From Rickettsiella endosymbiont of Aleochara curtula (GTDB lineage: Bacteria > Pseudomonadota > Gammaproteobacteria > Diplorickettsiales > Diplorickettsiaceae), in contig NZ_OZ034990.1 in the NCBI RefSeq assembly GCF_964030935.1, positions 994,001 to 1,058,000 on the forward strand: a stretch of 64,000 nucleotides of DNA. The letters run 5' to 3'. Shown here in pieces: positions 8,969 to 17,986 of the stretch. The notes below the pieces were generated by a model, which made no database searches, was not told the origin of the DNA, and worked only from the letters and a program-made list of their open reading frames with translations. Position numbers and translations under genes: made by a program. How positions within the stretch are numbered: position 1 is the first letter of the stretch; every line of letters starts with the position of its first letter.

Positions 8969-9829
8969 CTAACTTGTAAAAAGCTGCGTTAATGATCTTT
9001 TTAGGCTCTCGTTGTGCCTAGTCAAAGATAATGTAGCTTTTCCCAAACTTTTATAAATATATTCTAACTCGGGAAAAGGCTGCAACGCAGATAGATGTTT
9101 TTTTAAAGTGCCTATATCCGCTCGTTGCAGAGGCCCTGTCAATGCTTTTTCAGGATGCAGTCTTTGCGCTTTACCTAAGGCTTGAGACATAAGCGCTAGC
9201 GTAAGATTTTCAGCCAATTCATCGTTTAGACCCGCTTTAGAATAACAATCCCTAGCCATAGCCGATAAGGTAACTAGATAGTTAGAGGCAAGCACACTCG
9301 CGGCATGATAAAGCGGCTTATCTTTTTTTTCGATTAAAAAAATCTGCCCCTCTATTGCATTGAATAAGGGTAACAGCCGATCTAATGCTTCTTTATTACC
9401 TTCAAATGCACAATATGTTCCTCTAAAGGTTTTCACATCCATCATTGGTTCAGAAAAACTAAAGATAGGATGTAAGCTTGCCGCATAACAACCTAAACGA
9501 ACCACTGAACTTAGGGATTCCGAGGATAACAAACCGCTGCAATGGAAAACCACGTTCCCTGGCTTTAATATGCCTAGTAGAGTTATTTGTTGGGCGATCA
9601 ATTCAATACTATCATCTGGCGTGGCTATTAAATAAATATCGGCGGATCTAAGTTGCTTAAGTGACTTACAAACGCTACCTTCTCCTAGAAAAGCAACCGT
9701 TTTTTCACCACTAGCCATACTTAAATTAACAATATCCTGAATACAAACAAGTTCTGTACCAAGGAACAAAGCCGCTAAGGTTTTGCCTAAACGACCGCAA
9801 CCTATGACATTAAGTTTTAACTTTTTCAT
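8969..9829 (-). CDS. Rossmann-fold dehydrogenase-like protein, DUF2520 type
   Basis: A 286-residue cytosolic protein with an N-terminal NAD(P)-binding Rossmann fold (LNVIGCGRLGKTLAALFLG) and an F420-dependent-oxidoreductase-like/DUF2520 layout: DIYLIATPDDSI, FHCSGLLSSESL, then a helical C-terminal domain (YHAASVLASNYLVTL). The substrate is unknown. I place the start at ATG 9829 (MKKLKLNVIGCG). The frame stays open for 17 more codons to 9880, but that extension lies inside a copy of the dispersed repeat and is not expected to be native protein. The repeat separates this gene from mscS upstream. Confidence 0.85.
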   Translation of the reverse strand: MKKLKLNVIGCGRLGKTLAALFLGTELVCIQDIVNLSMASGEKTVAFLGEGSVCKSLKQLRSADIYLIATPDDSIELIAQQITLLGILKPGNVVFHCSGLLSSESLSSVVRLGCYAASLHPIFSFSEPMMDVKTFRGTYCAFEGNKEALDRLLPLFNAIEGQIFLIEKKDKPLYHAASVLASNYLVTLSAMARDCYSKAGLNDELAENLTLALMSQALGKAQRLHPEKALTGPLQRADIGTLKKHLSALQPFPELEYIYKSLGKATLSLTRHNESLKRSLTQLFTS

Positions 9830-9831
9830 TT

Positions 9832-9955
9832 TATACTCTTCGCACTTGAATCTTTTTCTGTGTTGCCGCTCAATTCGCAATCCTCATTTATCTTAAATAC
9901 ACCGCGGTTGCTTCATTCTTGCGGCGCCTTGCCAAAAATCCAATTGCTGTGAGTA
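9832..9955 (+). repeat. Dispersed palindromic repeat, full copy
   Basis: Runs from TATACTCTTCGCACTTGAA to CCAATTGCTGTGAGTA, about 124 bp. The two ends form imperfect inverted repeats (TATACTCnnnGCnnTTGnATTTTTG), and the middle holds a second imperfect palindrome around GCAATCCTCAT...CGGTTGC. It begins two bases from the start codon of the minus-strand dehydrogenase-like gene, so it must contribute that gene's leader and Shine-Dalgarno region. Confidence 0.9.
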
Positions 9956-9965
9956 GATCATTTGC

Positions 9966-11075
9966 TTATTTTAATTGTTTATCAGTTTGATTTGATAAAT
10001 TAAGCAACTCCGTAGTTTCTTTGTTTAAATACACATTATGACTAGGAAAAGACCACTCAGCGCCGTGATGCTGAATACACGCTAATAACTCCAAAAACAA
10101 TGTCTGTTGCAGCTTTAAAAAATCCGCACTATCAATAATATTGGTATAGGCTACCACTACTAAATTAAGAGAAGTATTACCCAACTCACTAAGATTGACG
10201 GTTATGGGCCTATCTTTATCAATAGCCGTATGGTTTTTTAATATTGAGTGCATGTCTTCTAAAATAGCTGGAACTTTCATTAGATCCTGATAACGCAAAC
10301 TGATTCGACAATGGAATCGTCTATATTTCATTCTTGATGGATTCTCAACAACTAAATTTGAAAATAAAGCATTTGGAATATATACAGGCCGACAATCAGG
10401 AGCTCGAATTCTGCAAACTCGCCAGCCTATTTTTTCTACAGTACCTTCCACTTTAAGTGCTGGTAAACTAATTCGATCCCCTATTACAAAAGGTCTATCT
10501 AAAAAAAGCATGCAGCTACCAAACAAGTTGGACAATAGATCTTTGGCGGCAAAACCTATGATGATACCGCCCATACCACCAAAAGCTAAGACTCCGGCAA
10601 TGCTAAAGCCAAAAATTTGAAATAAAGTTAAAGCCGTTATAATAATAATTGCTAATTTTGCAATCTGACTCAAACCATGGACTAGCGTTTTATCAATAGT
10701 TTTATTTCTAGAGGATTTGAGAGTAGCTTCTTTATAAAACGAAACAAACCGCCATAAAAACCAAGCAAGTAAACCTGTAAACGCTAAATTCCGCATTAAA
10801 TGAAATTGATCCGCACTAATTCCCTTCGATGCTATGCAGAGTGATTCGAGGGCGTAAAGTATGCCCATAACTGCAATTAATACTAACAACGGTCTATAAA
10901 TGGACTCAAGTACTATAGCATCTAAAATATATGGCTTACGATTTAAAAGTCGCTGGTATTTTTGATAGCAAATACGGAATAAAAAACAAAGTATTGCTGT
11001 TAATACAAGGATTATTAAGGCTTTCAACATACAAAATTGCAGTAAAGCTTTAAATATGGTTTGTAGAAAATTCAT
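9966..11075 (-). CDS. MscS-family mechanosensitive channel
   Basis: A 369-residue inner-membrane protein with four to five predicted transmembrane segments (about residues 15-35, 55-75, 95-112, 135-155 and 158-185). The last contains the pore-helix pattern GVLAFGGMGGIIIGFAAKDLLSNLFG, followed by the beta domain start FLDRPFVIGDRI and EGTVEKIGWRVCRIR, both diagnostic of MscS. The C-terminal cytosolic region is compact. It is expected to release small solutes under hypo-osmotic stress. It lies 20 bases downstream of coq7 and may be co-transcribed with it. Confidence 0.93.
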   Translation of the reverse strand: MNFLQTIFKALLQFCMLKALIILVLTAILCFLFRICYQKYQRLLNRKPYILDAIVLESIYRPLLVLIAVMGILYALESLCIASKGISADQFHLMRNLAFTGLLAWFLWRFVSFYKEATLKSSRNKTIDKTLVHGLSQIAKLAIIIITALTLFQIFGFSIAGVLAFGGMGGIIIGFAAKDLLSNLFGSCMLFLDRPFVIGDRISLPALKVEGTVEKIGWRVCRIRAPDCRPVYIPNALFSNLVVENPSRMKYRRFHCRISLRYQDLMKVPAILEDMHSILKNHTAIDKDRPITVNLSELGNTSLNLVVVAYTNIIDSADFLKLQQTLFLELLACIQHHGAEWSFPSHNVYLNKETTELLNLSNQTDKQLK

Positions 11076-11095
11076 CTTTTTATCCGATGTTTACC

Positions 11096-11737
11096 TTAAA
11101 TTCGATAAGCGACTAAAGACATAAATTTAGCTAAGCCCTGCATAGCCCATTGAATTACCACTGGTAATGGTATAGCTCCCGCATCTTCGGCTGTGAAAGC
11201 ATGCTCCAATTCCTCTTGGCGCATTTGCTCCAAAATAACGCGACTTTTTCTATCTTGTAAAGGCAATCTCTGCAAGTGCTTGTACAAATGCCTTTCTACT
11301 TGATGTTCAGTTTCAGCTAAAAAACCCAAGCTCACCTTATCGCCCCATATACCGGCAGTCAAACCTATCAACAAAGCGCTGGTATACCAAAAAGGATTTA
11401 AATAACTAACATGGGTATCTAGCTCATGAATTCGCTGTTGACACCAATTGAGGTGATCGACCTCTTCTGCAGCAGCTTTTTTTAATTTTTGTTTAATACC
11501 TTTGGATCGAGCTGTAAGTGCTTGGCCAGTATAGAGTGCTTGGGCACAAACTTCGCCAACATGATTTATTCGCATCAAACTGCCTGAAAGTTGGCGTTCT
11601 TTTTTACTTAAAACGCTATCTTGATTGGTTAAATTTGCAGCCGGATTGGACCGCATGGACCCAGAAAGCAGCTGTATTGACGATAAAGCTTCGTCGAACT
11701 GTAAAATTAACTGGTCCCAAGCAGAATAATAGCGCAT
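11096..11737 (-). CDS. coq7: Ubiquinone biosynthesis hydroxylase Coq7
   Basis: Di-iron monooxygenase that hydroxylates demethoxyubiquinol in ubiquinone synthesis, peripheral to the inner membrane. Ferritin-like ligands are visible in order: RINHVGEVCAQALY, AAEEVDHLNWC (ExxH), ETEHQVERHL and QEELEHAFTAEDAGA (ExxH). The frame opens at 11785, but ATG 11737 (MRYYSAWDQL) is preferred: it has an AAAGG about 8 bases upstream and matches the family N-terminus. That gives 213 residues, a normal length. The C-terminal segment is hydrophobic and may sit in the membrane interface. Confidence 0.95.
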   Translation of the reverse strand: MRYYSAWDQLILQFDEALSSIQLLSGSMRSNPAANLTNQDSVLSKKERQLSGSLMRINHVGEVCAQALYTGQALTARSKGIKQKLKKAAAEEVDHLNWCQQRIHELDTHVSYLNPFWYTSALLIGLTAGIWGDKVSLGFLAETEHQVERHLYKHLQRLPLQDRKSRVILEQMRQEELEHAFTAEDAGAIPLPVVIQWAMQGLAKFMSLVAYRI

Positions 11738-11831
11738 TAAATAACCTTTAGCGTGTATAATACTCAATAATTGCAACAAAACCAAAAAATACGCTAAGCT
11801 TAGCGGCTATTAATTTGATATCGCAAAATCT

Positions 11832-13184
11832 ATGAAGAAATTATTATACCAATTATTACTCAGTTCCTTACTTATAATCGGCTTTTGCCCATTAAGCTAT
11901 GCAGGTTGGCCTTTTAGTCTAGCCCACCAAATGAACAAAGATAGTATCTCTTCGATGCTAAAACCTATACTGCCAGCTGTAGTGAATGTTTCTGTTCAAG
12001 GCGATATTCCGCTTAATCAATTGCCTCCTCCTGTGCCAGGACGCCCATATCCGCGTCATTTTGAAAGTATGGGCTCAGGTGTCATTGTAGACGCTAAAGC
12101 GGGTTATATTTTAACTAACGCGCATGTTATTCACGAGGCTAAAACCATCACCGTGACCTTAAGCGATGGCCGGGTTTTTAAAGCGACGCTCAAAGGTTCA
12201 GATCCCGCTTCTGATATAGCCTTACTCACTATCACACCTGATCACTTAACCGCTATTCCTTTAGGTAATTCAGATAATTTAAAGGTAGGCGATTTTGTTG
12301 CCGCTATCGGCAATCCTTTCGGGCTAAATCAAACAGTCACTTCAGGCATAGTTAGCGCATTACAACGCACAGGATTGGGGATAGAAGGCTACGAGAATTT
12401 TATTCAGACGGATGCCCCCATTAACCCAGGTAATTCCGGTGGAGCTTTAATTAATTTGCAAGGCCAATTAATGGGTATCAACACTGCCATATTAGCTCCG
12501 GGCTCGAATGCAGGAAATATAGGTATTGGTTTTGCTATACCCATAAATATGGCGAACGGCGTGATGAAACAATTAGCTGAACATGGTTCGGTAAAACGCG
12601 GATTAATGGGCGTGCTAGTACAAGACCTAACCCCTGCATTAGCTACCGCTTTACATATTGCCCCTGACACCAACGGAGCATTAGTATCTCAAGTGCCTAA
12701 CTACTCACCCGCCGAAACTGCAGGCATTCAAACCGGCGATATTATCCAATCGATTAACGGCACTTCCATCCATAATGGCGGACAAGTAAAAAATATCGTG
12801 GGTATGTTAAGAGTCGGGGATAAAATTACTATTAAGCTATTACGCAAGGGGAAGACGATCAATACAGTAATAAACCTGACTGATCCTAAAGATTATAAAA
12901 AAGTTGCTGAACATGATAATCCGTTTCTCTATGGATTAGTATTACGTGACTTTAACCAAACTATTACCGGCCAAGGTCATTTGGTTGGGGTCGAAGTCGT
13001 TGATACCGACGAAGACAGTATGGCCTGGCATGCCGGTATCCGCCCTGGGGACGTCATAACATCTGCGAATCAAATAGCTATAACTAATGTTGCTCAACTA
13101 CAAGATATCGCTAAGCAAAGTAAACAAGAACTTTTAGTTAACGTATTGTCCCGCGGCGGCATTAGATTTGTGGTAATCAAATAA
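11832..13184 (+). CDS. Periplasmic Do-family serine protease (DegP/DegQ/MucD type)
   Basis: A periplasmic protease-chaperone of 450 residues that degrades misfolded envelope proteins. The N-terminal signal peptide spans about residues 1-24 (cut after LSYA). The trypsin-like catalytic triad is H98 (LTNAHVI), D128 (SDIALL) and S202 (GNSGGAL). Two PDZ domains follow, at about 250-345 and 365-450. The Q-linker/loop region is short, nearer DegQ or MucD than DegP. It is transcribed divergently from coq7 and convergently with tilS. Confidence 0.95.
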   Translation: MKKLLYQLLLSSLLIIGFCPLSYAGWPFSLAHQMNKDSISSMLKPILPAVVNVSVQGDIPLNQLPPPVPGRPYPRHFESMGSGVIVDAKAGYILTNAHVIHEAKTITVTLSDGRVFKATLKGSDPASDIALLTITPDHLTAIPLGNSDNLKVGDFVAAIGNPFGLNQTVTSGIVSALQRTGLGIEGYENFIQTDAPINPGNSGGALINLQGQLMGINTAILAPGSNAGNIGIGFAIPINMANGVMKQLAEHGSVKRGLMGVLVQDLTPALATALHIAPDTNGALVSQVPNYSPAETAGIQTGDIIQSINGTSIHNGGQVKNIVGMLRVGDKITIKLLRKGKTINTVINLTDPKDYKKVAEHDNPFLYGLVLRDFNQTITGQGHLVGVEVVDTDEDSMAWHAGIRPGDVITSANQIAITNVAQLQDIAKQSKQELLVNVLSRGGIRFVVIK

Positions 13185-13195
13185 AACCCTTCTAA

Positions 13196-14563
13196 TCAAT
13201 TGATTAGAGCTTGTTTGATGTCGTTAAGTAATTCTGAGTTGGGAAATTTCGGAATGCATTCAATAACAAAACCTAACTCATTTTGCTTTGCTGCAAAGCG
13301 TGGATCTATATCATATCCAACTACTGCAATTAATTCTTTTTGATAATAAATTAAAGGCAGCTTATTGCGTAGCCAAGGAGGAACACCCCATTCTTGGAAT
13401 AACTTTTTTAATGGATGGGAACCTTGATGATTGCTCGCATAAAATCGTTCTCCACCTTGACGAAAAGCCACATCGACTTGCTGCTCTTTTAATAATGAAT
13501 AACTCAAGCCTGTGCCTAAAACCTGCTTTGACGTCAGTTGATCTAATGTTGGCAATGTAACTGTCTGACCCAACTTCCATGCAGTAAACCCAACTCTAAA
13601 AAGCTTTTCATTTTCTACTAAATTTAGAGCATATAAACAATCACGGTAACGACGTAACTGGATATCTCCCCAATTAACTCGAGGCGATGCATCTATTCTA
13701 CTTTTTAATAAAACATCAATTTGTTGCAGTTGTTTTTGACTAGGCAAAGAAAAATGTAATTGCTTTAACCAATAACGTAATACATTATTTCGACGCATAC
13801 TAGTTAGCTTCTTTAAGTTAGAAATAATTAATATGTTCGTTGCGGGCCCTCTAACGAAACACCAATCCTGGTGAGCTACCTCGTCCAGCAAGGAATTCGC
13901 TTCCGCTAAATTTGCAGCAGCTCTCGCGATGGTTTTATCTGCTTGAGGCCAGCGTTGCTGAATAAATGGCATTACTTGATGACGAATAAAATTACGATTT
14001 AAACGTAAATCTTTATTGCTATCATCTTCTATCCAAGTTAATTGATGCTCTTGGGCATATTCATAAAGCTCTTTACGTGTAAAATCTAGCAAGGGTCGTA
14101 TTAGATAAGCTTTCGAAAATGCCTGACAAAATGGCATGCTCGCTAAACCTCTAAGACCTGCACCACGTAACAACTGTAATAATAAGGTTTCCGCTTGATC
14201 ATTGCGATGATGAGCCGTTAGTAAAAAATCTCCTGAGGGTATTCTTTTAGCCATAACGCCATAACGCGCATCTCGGGCGTAGGCTTCTGGGCTCTCACCC
14301 GATTTAGGATGCGCATCTACTGGAATAACTTCACAATAAATACCGAGTTTTTCACTGGTCTGTTGGCAAATATTAGCCCATTTTATCGAGTCAACATGCC
14401 AGCCATGATTGACATGGATAACTCTTAAACGCTTTGCAGGTACTATTCGACTTAGAGCATAGAGTAAAACTTGTGAATCCAAGCCACCACTATAGGCCAC
14501 CCAAAACCTAGCGGATGCTGCGTATTGTTTTAATAAAAACTGGAGTTTTTCGTGTGTAAACAT
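13196..14563 (-). CDS. tilS: tRNA(Ile)-lysidine synthase
   Basis: Adds lysine to C34 of the AUA-reading tRNA-Ile using ATP, which switches its decoding from AUG to AUA. It is an essential cytosolic enzyme. The PP-loop SGGLDS lies at residues 25-30, followed by HVNHGWH, AYARDARYG and TAHHRNDQAETLLLQLLRGAGLRGL, all diagnostic. The C-terminal half carries the TilS substrate-binding and C-terminal domains (RQGGERF, LKKLFQEWGVPPWLRNKLPL). Its 455 residues match the full-length enterobacterial form. It converges on the Deg protease gene. Confidence 0.97.
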   Translation of the reverse strand: MFTHEKLQFLLKQYAASARFWVAYSGGLDSQVLLYALSRIVPAKRLRVIHVNHGWHVDSIKWANICQQTSEKLGIYCEVIPVDAHPKSGESPEAYARDARYGVMAKRIPSGDFLLTAHHRNDQAETLLLQLLRGAGLRGLASMPFCQAFSKAYLIRPLLDFTRKELYEYAQEHQLTWIEDDSNKDLRLNRNFIRHQVMPFIQQRWPQADKTIARAAANLAEANSLLDEVAHQDWCFVRGPATNILIISNLKKLTSMRRNNVLRYWLKQLHFSLPSQKQLQQIDVLLKSRIDASPRVNWGDIQLRRYRDCLYALNLVENEKLFRVGFTAWKLGQTVTLPTLDQLTSKQVLGTGLSYSLLKEQQVDVAFRQGGERFYASNHQGSHPLKKLFQEWGVPPWLRNKLPLIYYQKELIAVVGYDIDPRFAAKQNELGFVIECIPKFPNSELLNDIKQALIN

Positions 14564-14651
14564 GAACTAACCATACAAAATTTACCCGGCAACTGTAAAG
14601 TCTACGCTCAAAACCAATTAAACCTAGGGATGAAAAGGGACAAAGCTGATC

Positions 14652-15254
14652 TCAGCCAGATTTAGCGTATACGATGGAATGTGACCCTCTGGATTTATTT
14701 AAAGTTTCTCTCCATAGATAGTAGCCTTTGATACATAGCAGCATAAATACTGAATAGAGCAGCGCTGTTAAATACAAGGTTTTGCTGATATACAAACCTA
14801 TAGAGAGCAAATCAACCACTATCCATAAAACCCAGTGATGTAAATATTTTTTACCCATCATCCATTGGGCAATCAAGCTCAATGTGGTAATCGCGGCATC
14901 GGCATAAATAGTAGTAGAATCTGTATTATATTTTAGAATAAAACTAATACTGAAAAATAAAATAATAGCGGCTAGTACTAAAGACAAGCCAGTAGAATTA
15001 TTTATTACTTGGATAACTAAGGGGTTCTTCTCACTACTACCATATCGCCATTGGTAGAGTCCATAAAACTGAAAAATTAAAAAAACTCCCTGCAAGCACA
15101 TATCAGCATACAACTTGGTATTAAAAAAAATAATGGCATATAAAGAAACCGTTATGATCCCAAATAACCAGTTCCATAAGCTGCAACGAGTTAAAAGGTA
15201 AACATTTACCACGCCCGACATGAAAGCCATGGCTTCGATAGCGAAAAACTTCAT
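14652..15254 (-). CDS. pnuC: Nicotinamide riboside/mononucleotide transporter PnuC
   Basis: A 200-residue inner-membrane protein with about seven hydrophobic segments. Family signatures are visible: NVYLLTRCSLWNWLFGIITVSLYA near the N-terminus, QFYGLYQW in the third helix, and QWMMGKKYLHHWVLWIVVDLLSIGLY, where W/N/D residues line the substrate path in PnuC. It imports NAD precursors by facilitated diffusion, trapped by phosphorylation. No NadR-type kinase is nearby. It sits 35 bases downstream of accA on the same strand. Confidence 0.9.
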   Translation of the reverse strand: MKFFAIEAMAFMSGVVNVYLLTRCSLWNWLFGIITVSLYAIIFFNTKLYADMCLQGVFLIFQFYGLYQWRYGSSEKNPLVIQVINNSTGLSLVLAAIILFFSISFILKYNTDSTTIYADAAITTLSLIAQWMMGKKYLHHWVLWIVVDLLSIGLYISKTLYLTALLYSVFMLLCIKGYYLWRETLNKSRGSHSIVYAKSG

Positions 15255-15289
15255 ATTTTAATGGCTAGACTAAAAGCTAAAAATCTAAA

Positions 15290-16237
15290 TTAAGTACCCA
15301 TAGCTAAAATCTTGCTGTAGCGCAATTCGAGTAGTTTTTCCATAGAAAAATATTGGATCTGCGCTAATTGTTTAATAAGTTCAATCTTTAGTTGATTAGC
15401 CATCTCATCAAAATCAGTATGCGCACCACCTAAAGGCTCTTGAATCACTGCATCTATCAATTTGAGTTTATACAAGCTACCAGCATTCATGGCCATCGCT
15501 TCAGCAGCTTCAGGGGCTTTTTCAGCACTTTTCCAAAGAATAGTAGCACATCCTTCAGGTGAAATAACTGAGTAAATACTATATTGCAACATCAAGATTC
15601 GATCGGCTACACCTATAGCTAAAGCACCACCTGAGCCACCTTCTCCAATTATCGTAGAAATAATGGGTGTCTTCAGCTGAGACATCACTTGTAAATTTTG
15701 TGCAATCGCGCCACTTTGGTTACGTTCTTCTGCATCAATGCCAGGATAAGCACCAGGTGTATCAATAAAAGTCAAAATCGGCAATTTAAACCGTTCTGCC
15801 AATTCCATCAGGCGGATAGCTTTACGATAACCTTCTGGCTTGGGCATTCCAAAATTGTGTTGGACTTTTTCATTGGTAGTACGACCCTTCTGTTGACCAA
15901 TAATAACCACGGGTTGGTCTGCTAAATTAGCAACACCGCCGATAATAGAAGGATCATCTGAAAACTCTCTATCGCCATGCAGTTCGTCAAAATCAGAAAA
16001 AATTCTACTTATGTAATCCGAAAAATAGGGTCTTTGTGGATGACGTGCCAATTGTACTATTTGCCAAGCATTTAATGATTGAAAAATAGATTCGGTTAAT
16101 TCTATTTTTTTCTGCTCTAGACGTTTAATCTCTTCGTTGACATTAAGGTCAGCATCATTACCTAGCTTACGCAGCTCTTCTATTTTTGCCCCAAGCTCTG
16201 CGATAGGTTGTTCAAAATCCAAAAACTTAAAGTGCAT
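15290..16237 (-). CDS. accA: Acetyl-CoA carboxylase carboxyltransferase subunit alpha
   Basis: The alpha subunit of the carboxyltransferase half of acetyl-CoA carboxylase (pairs with AccD), making malonyl-CoA for fatty acid synthesis in the cytosol. Its 315 residues compare with about 319 in E. coli. Conserved stretches include [45 protein letters not shown] and [15 protein letters not shown] (oxyanion glycines). The next upstream gene ends three bases before its start, so the two are probably co-transcribed. Confidence 0.97.
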   Translation of the reverse strand: MHFKFLDFEQPIAELGAKIEELRKLGNDADLNVNEEIKRLEQKKIELTESIFQSLNAWQIVQLARHPQRPYFSDYISRIFSDFDELHGDREFSDDPSIIGGVANLADQPVVIIGQQKGRTTNEKVQHNFGMPKPEGYRKAIRLMELAERFKLPILTFIDTPGAYPGIDAEERNQSGAIAQNLQVMSQLKTPIISTIIGEGGSGGALAIGVADRILMLQYSIYSVISPEGCATILWKSAEKAPEAAEAMAMNAGSLYKLKLIDAVIQEPLGGAHTDFDEMANQLKIELIKQLAQIQYFSMEKLLELRYSKILAMGT

Positions 16238-16239
16238 AG

Positions 16240-16536
16240 CTACTCACTTTTTGTTGCATCTGAAGTTTCTGAAATGAGCTCATTTTCAAACTCATAGTCG
16301 AATTCCTCGCGTAATCGTCGTTGCTCTAAATAATCTTCAATAGCTCGGCGCTTTTCAAGTGAAAATCGAACGGGCGAGACTTTTGTTTTCTTATTCAATG
16401 CATCTAGGGCCAATTCTTCAGGCCATGTATCTAATTCTTCATCTTCAATGTCTAAGATATCAGGTGGTAATTCAGTATCACTACTTCCATCACCATCATC
16501 TTCTTCTAGTAAAGCCTCTGTTTCTTTATACTCCAT
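16240..16536 (-). CDS. Small acidic protein, resembles PA3496-type family
   Basis: A 98-residue cytosolic protein with a strongly acidic N-terminal half ([19 protein letters not shown]) and a charged helical C-terminal half, [20 protein letters not shown], followed by more acidic residues. The RRxIEDYLExRRLR pattern resembles the short PA3496-like proteins of gammaproteobacteria, annotated as putative envelope-integrity factors. That match is from memory and tentative. It lies two bases upstream of accA and is likely in its operon. Confidence 0.65.
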   Translation of the reverse strand: MEYKETEALLEEDDGDGSSDTELPPDILDIEDEELDTWPEELALDALNKKTKVSPVRFSLEKRRAIEDYLEQRRLREEFDYEFENELISETSDATKSE

Positions 16537-16607
16537 AGATCCTACCTATTAAATAAAGCAGCCTATTTCAGCGCTTACTTTAGTGGGTGTAATACCCATT
16601 TGGCAAG

Positions 16608-16666
16608 TATACTCTTCGCAATTGAATTTTTGCCCATGTTGCTTCTTCAATTCGCAATGTGACTAT
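16608..16666 (+). repeat. Dispersed palindromic repeat, partial copy
   Basis: Begins TATACTCTTCGCAATTGAA, continues through the TTTTTGCCCATGTTGC and CAATTCGCAAT sections of the left half, and then ends abruptly in GTGACTAT, which resembles the family's right tip. The middle and most of the right arm are missing. Confidence 0.75.
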
Positions 16667-16938
16667 CACTTACCTTTAAACCCTAGACCTGTCACAAACC
16701 TTCATATAAGTCGCTTACTTATCGTTGGCAAAGTAACTAGGCATTGGCGTACATAGCTCAGACATCCCTGGAACGATCCTAATGGTGATCTCCATCGCCA
16801 CACAATAATATTTGGCTGAAGTGAAACCCATAGTTTGAGAAAATCACTCTAACGTCCTTATGTATAGCATGCTCTAGAATATCAAGTACACCTTCCTAAA
16901 AGGTTATTAGCTTATACACGAATTCTTAACCCAATTCA

Positions 16939-16997
16939 TATAGTCTTCGCACTTAAATTTTTGTCCATGTTGCCCAAAATCCAACTGCTGCGAATAT
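16939..16997 (+). repeat. Dispersed palindromic repeat, internally deleted copy
   Basis: The left arm (TAGTCTTCGCACTTAAATTT) joins directly to the right arm (CCAACTGCTGCGAATATA) at a TTGCC junction, giving a hairpin-like short form of about 59 bp. The junction is the same as in the 6285-6346 copy. Confidence 0.8.
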
Positions 16998-17014
16998 AGC
17001 TAGGAATTAAAAAA

Positions 17015-17479
17015 TTAATCTTTTTTATCTTCCACCCTTATTTTCTTGACTGACGCTTTATCCCTTTTTGGAATAATGATTCTAAGCACACCATGCTTTC
17101 CTTCTGCTGTTATCTTATCGGCGTCAGCGGTATCCGGCAAAGCAAAGCGCCGATAGAAACTACCTTTTGATCGCTCAACTCGGGTGTATCCTTGGCTTTC
17201 TTCCGAATGAGTCTCTACTCTTTCACCTTTAATCGTCAATATCCCATTTTCCATAGAAATTTCAATATCTTTCGGATCCACACCCGGAATATCTGCAAAG
17301 AGCATAAAACGATTAGGCTCTTCCTTGATATCCACTGCAGGTGCCCAATGGCTAGTTTCAACCATCGAGCTATCTTCAACGCTTTGGTGACTAGGATCAA
17401 ACAATTGATCCCACTCTTGCGATAGGCGGTGCAATTGGTGTAATAAAGAGGGGGATCGGTAGCGCATAAGATTTGACAT
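17015..17479 (-). CDS. Small heat-shock protein, Hsp20/alpha-crystallin family
   Basis: A 154-residue ATP-independent holdase that binds unfolding proteins in the cytosol. The alpha-crystallin domain spans about residues 45-145, with APAVDIKEEPNRF, ADIPGVDPKDIEISMENG, LTIKGER and the late GVLRIIIPK (I-x-I anchor region IIIP). The N-terminus MSNLMRYRSPSLLHQL is typical of class A proteobacterial Hsp20 (IbpA/Hsp16-like). A good AGGAGG precedes the ATG, and a long imperfect hairpin (17500-17548) lies just upstream in the leader, which may contribute to heat control. Confidence 0.95.
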   Translation of the reverse strand: MSNLMRYRSPSLLHQLHRLSQEWDQLFDPSHQSVEDSSMVETSHWAPAVDIKEEPNRFMLFADIPGVDPKDIEISMENGILTIKGERVETHSEESQGYTRVERSKGSFYRRFALPDTADADKITAEGKHGVLRIIIPKRDKASVKKIRVEDKKD

Positions 17480-17499
17480 AAACTTTTTCCTCCTTGCTT

Positions 17500-17548
17500 A
17501 AACCATTAGTCTAACTCAAAAAGACACTTTTGATGAGTTAAATGGTTT
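17500..17548 (-). promoter_or_regulatory. Inverted repeat in the hsp20 leader
   Basis: On the hsp20 strand, AAACCATT ... AATGGTTT, AACTCA ... TGAGTT and AAAA ... TTTT nest into one imperfect stem of about 18 pairs. It ends about 6 bases before the AGGAGG ribosome binding site. It could be a leader hairpin (thermosensor-like) or a repressor operator. It is not a CIRCE element by sequence. Confidence 0.5.
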
Positions 17549-17665
17549 ACGTCAGCTTTTTTGCCTAGAATTCAGATTTTTAACGTAGATAAGGCAGCTA
17601 GATAGAGATACTTATTTATTTCTGGTAAAGTAAAAACTTTCTTATTTTTGCTATAAAACATAGTT

Positions 17666-17986
17666 ATGTCCTATTATCAACAACATATCTTTTTATGCAC
17701 TAATCTACGGGAAAATAATAAGGATTGTTGCGCTAAACGCGGAGCCAAACCCTTATTAGACTATTTAAAAACAAAAATAAAACTACTGATGGAAAATCAG
17801 CAGCAAAAAATTCGAGTAAGTCATTCCGGATGTCTAGGGAGGTGTAGCTTAGGGCCGTTATTGGTGATTTATCCCGAAAGTACTTGGTATCACTACAATA
17901 CACAACAAGATATTGACGAAATTATTAAACAACACTTAATTAAAAAACAAATAGTACATCGGTTGTTATTATCTAATGCAAAATAA
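17666..17986 (+). CDS. (2Fe-2S) ferredoxin, thioredoxin-like fold
   Basis: A 106-residue protein like the shethna-type/thioredoxin-like 2Fe-2S ferredoxins. Cysteine ligand candidates are visible in the expected pattern: HIFLCTNLRENNKDCC near the N-terminus (C11 and C21/C22), then SGCLGRCSLGP (CxxxC), followed by the conserved GPLLVIYPE and WYHY strand. It is probably an electron carrier, with partner unknown. The last codons overlap the next gene, an acyltransferase, by 11 bases, so the two are translationally coupled although a functional link is not obvious. Confidence 0.88.
   Translation: MSYYQQHIFLCTNLRENNKDCCAKRGAKPLLDYLKTKIKLLMENQQQKIRVSHSGCLGRCSLGPLLVIYPESTWYHYNTQQDIDEIIKQHLIKKQIVHRLLLSNAK

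Larger units (their letters stand above)
16537..17014. other. Intergenic region with two repeat copies
   Basis: A 478-base gap between hsp20 and the small acidic gene. It holds two decayed dispersed-repeat copies at 16608-16666 and 16939-16997. Between them, about 270 bases show no convincing gene; the longest frame there is under 40 codons, without a recognisable product. The promoter of the accA operon presumably lies near 16540-16600. Confidence 0.7.

Noticed and set aside
16680..16900. Possible gene remnant between the two repeat copies, with a minus-strand frame of about 38 codons
   Set aside because: The frame is short, lacks a convincing ribosome binding site and matches no motif I know. 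Nothing supports a pseudogene either.
17500..17548. CIRCE (HrcA) operator upstream of hsp20
   Set aside because: The arms do not match TTAGCACTC/GAGTGCTAA.
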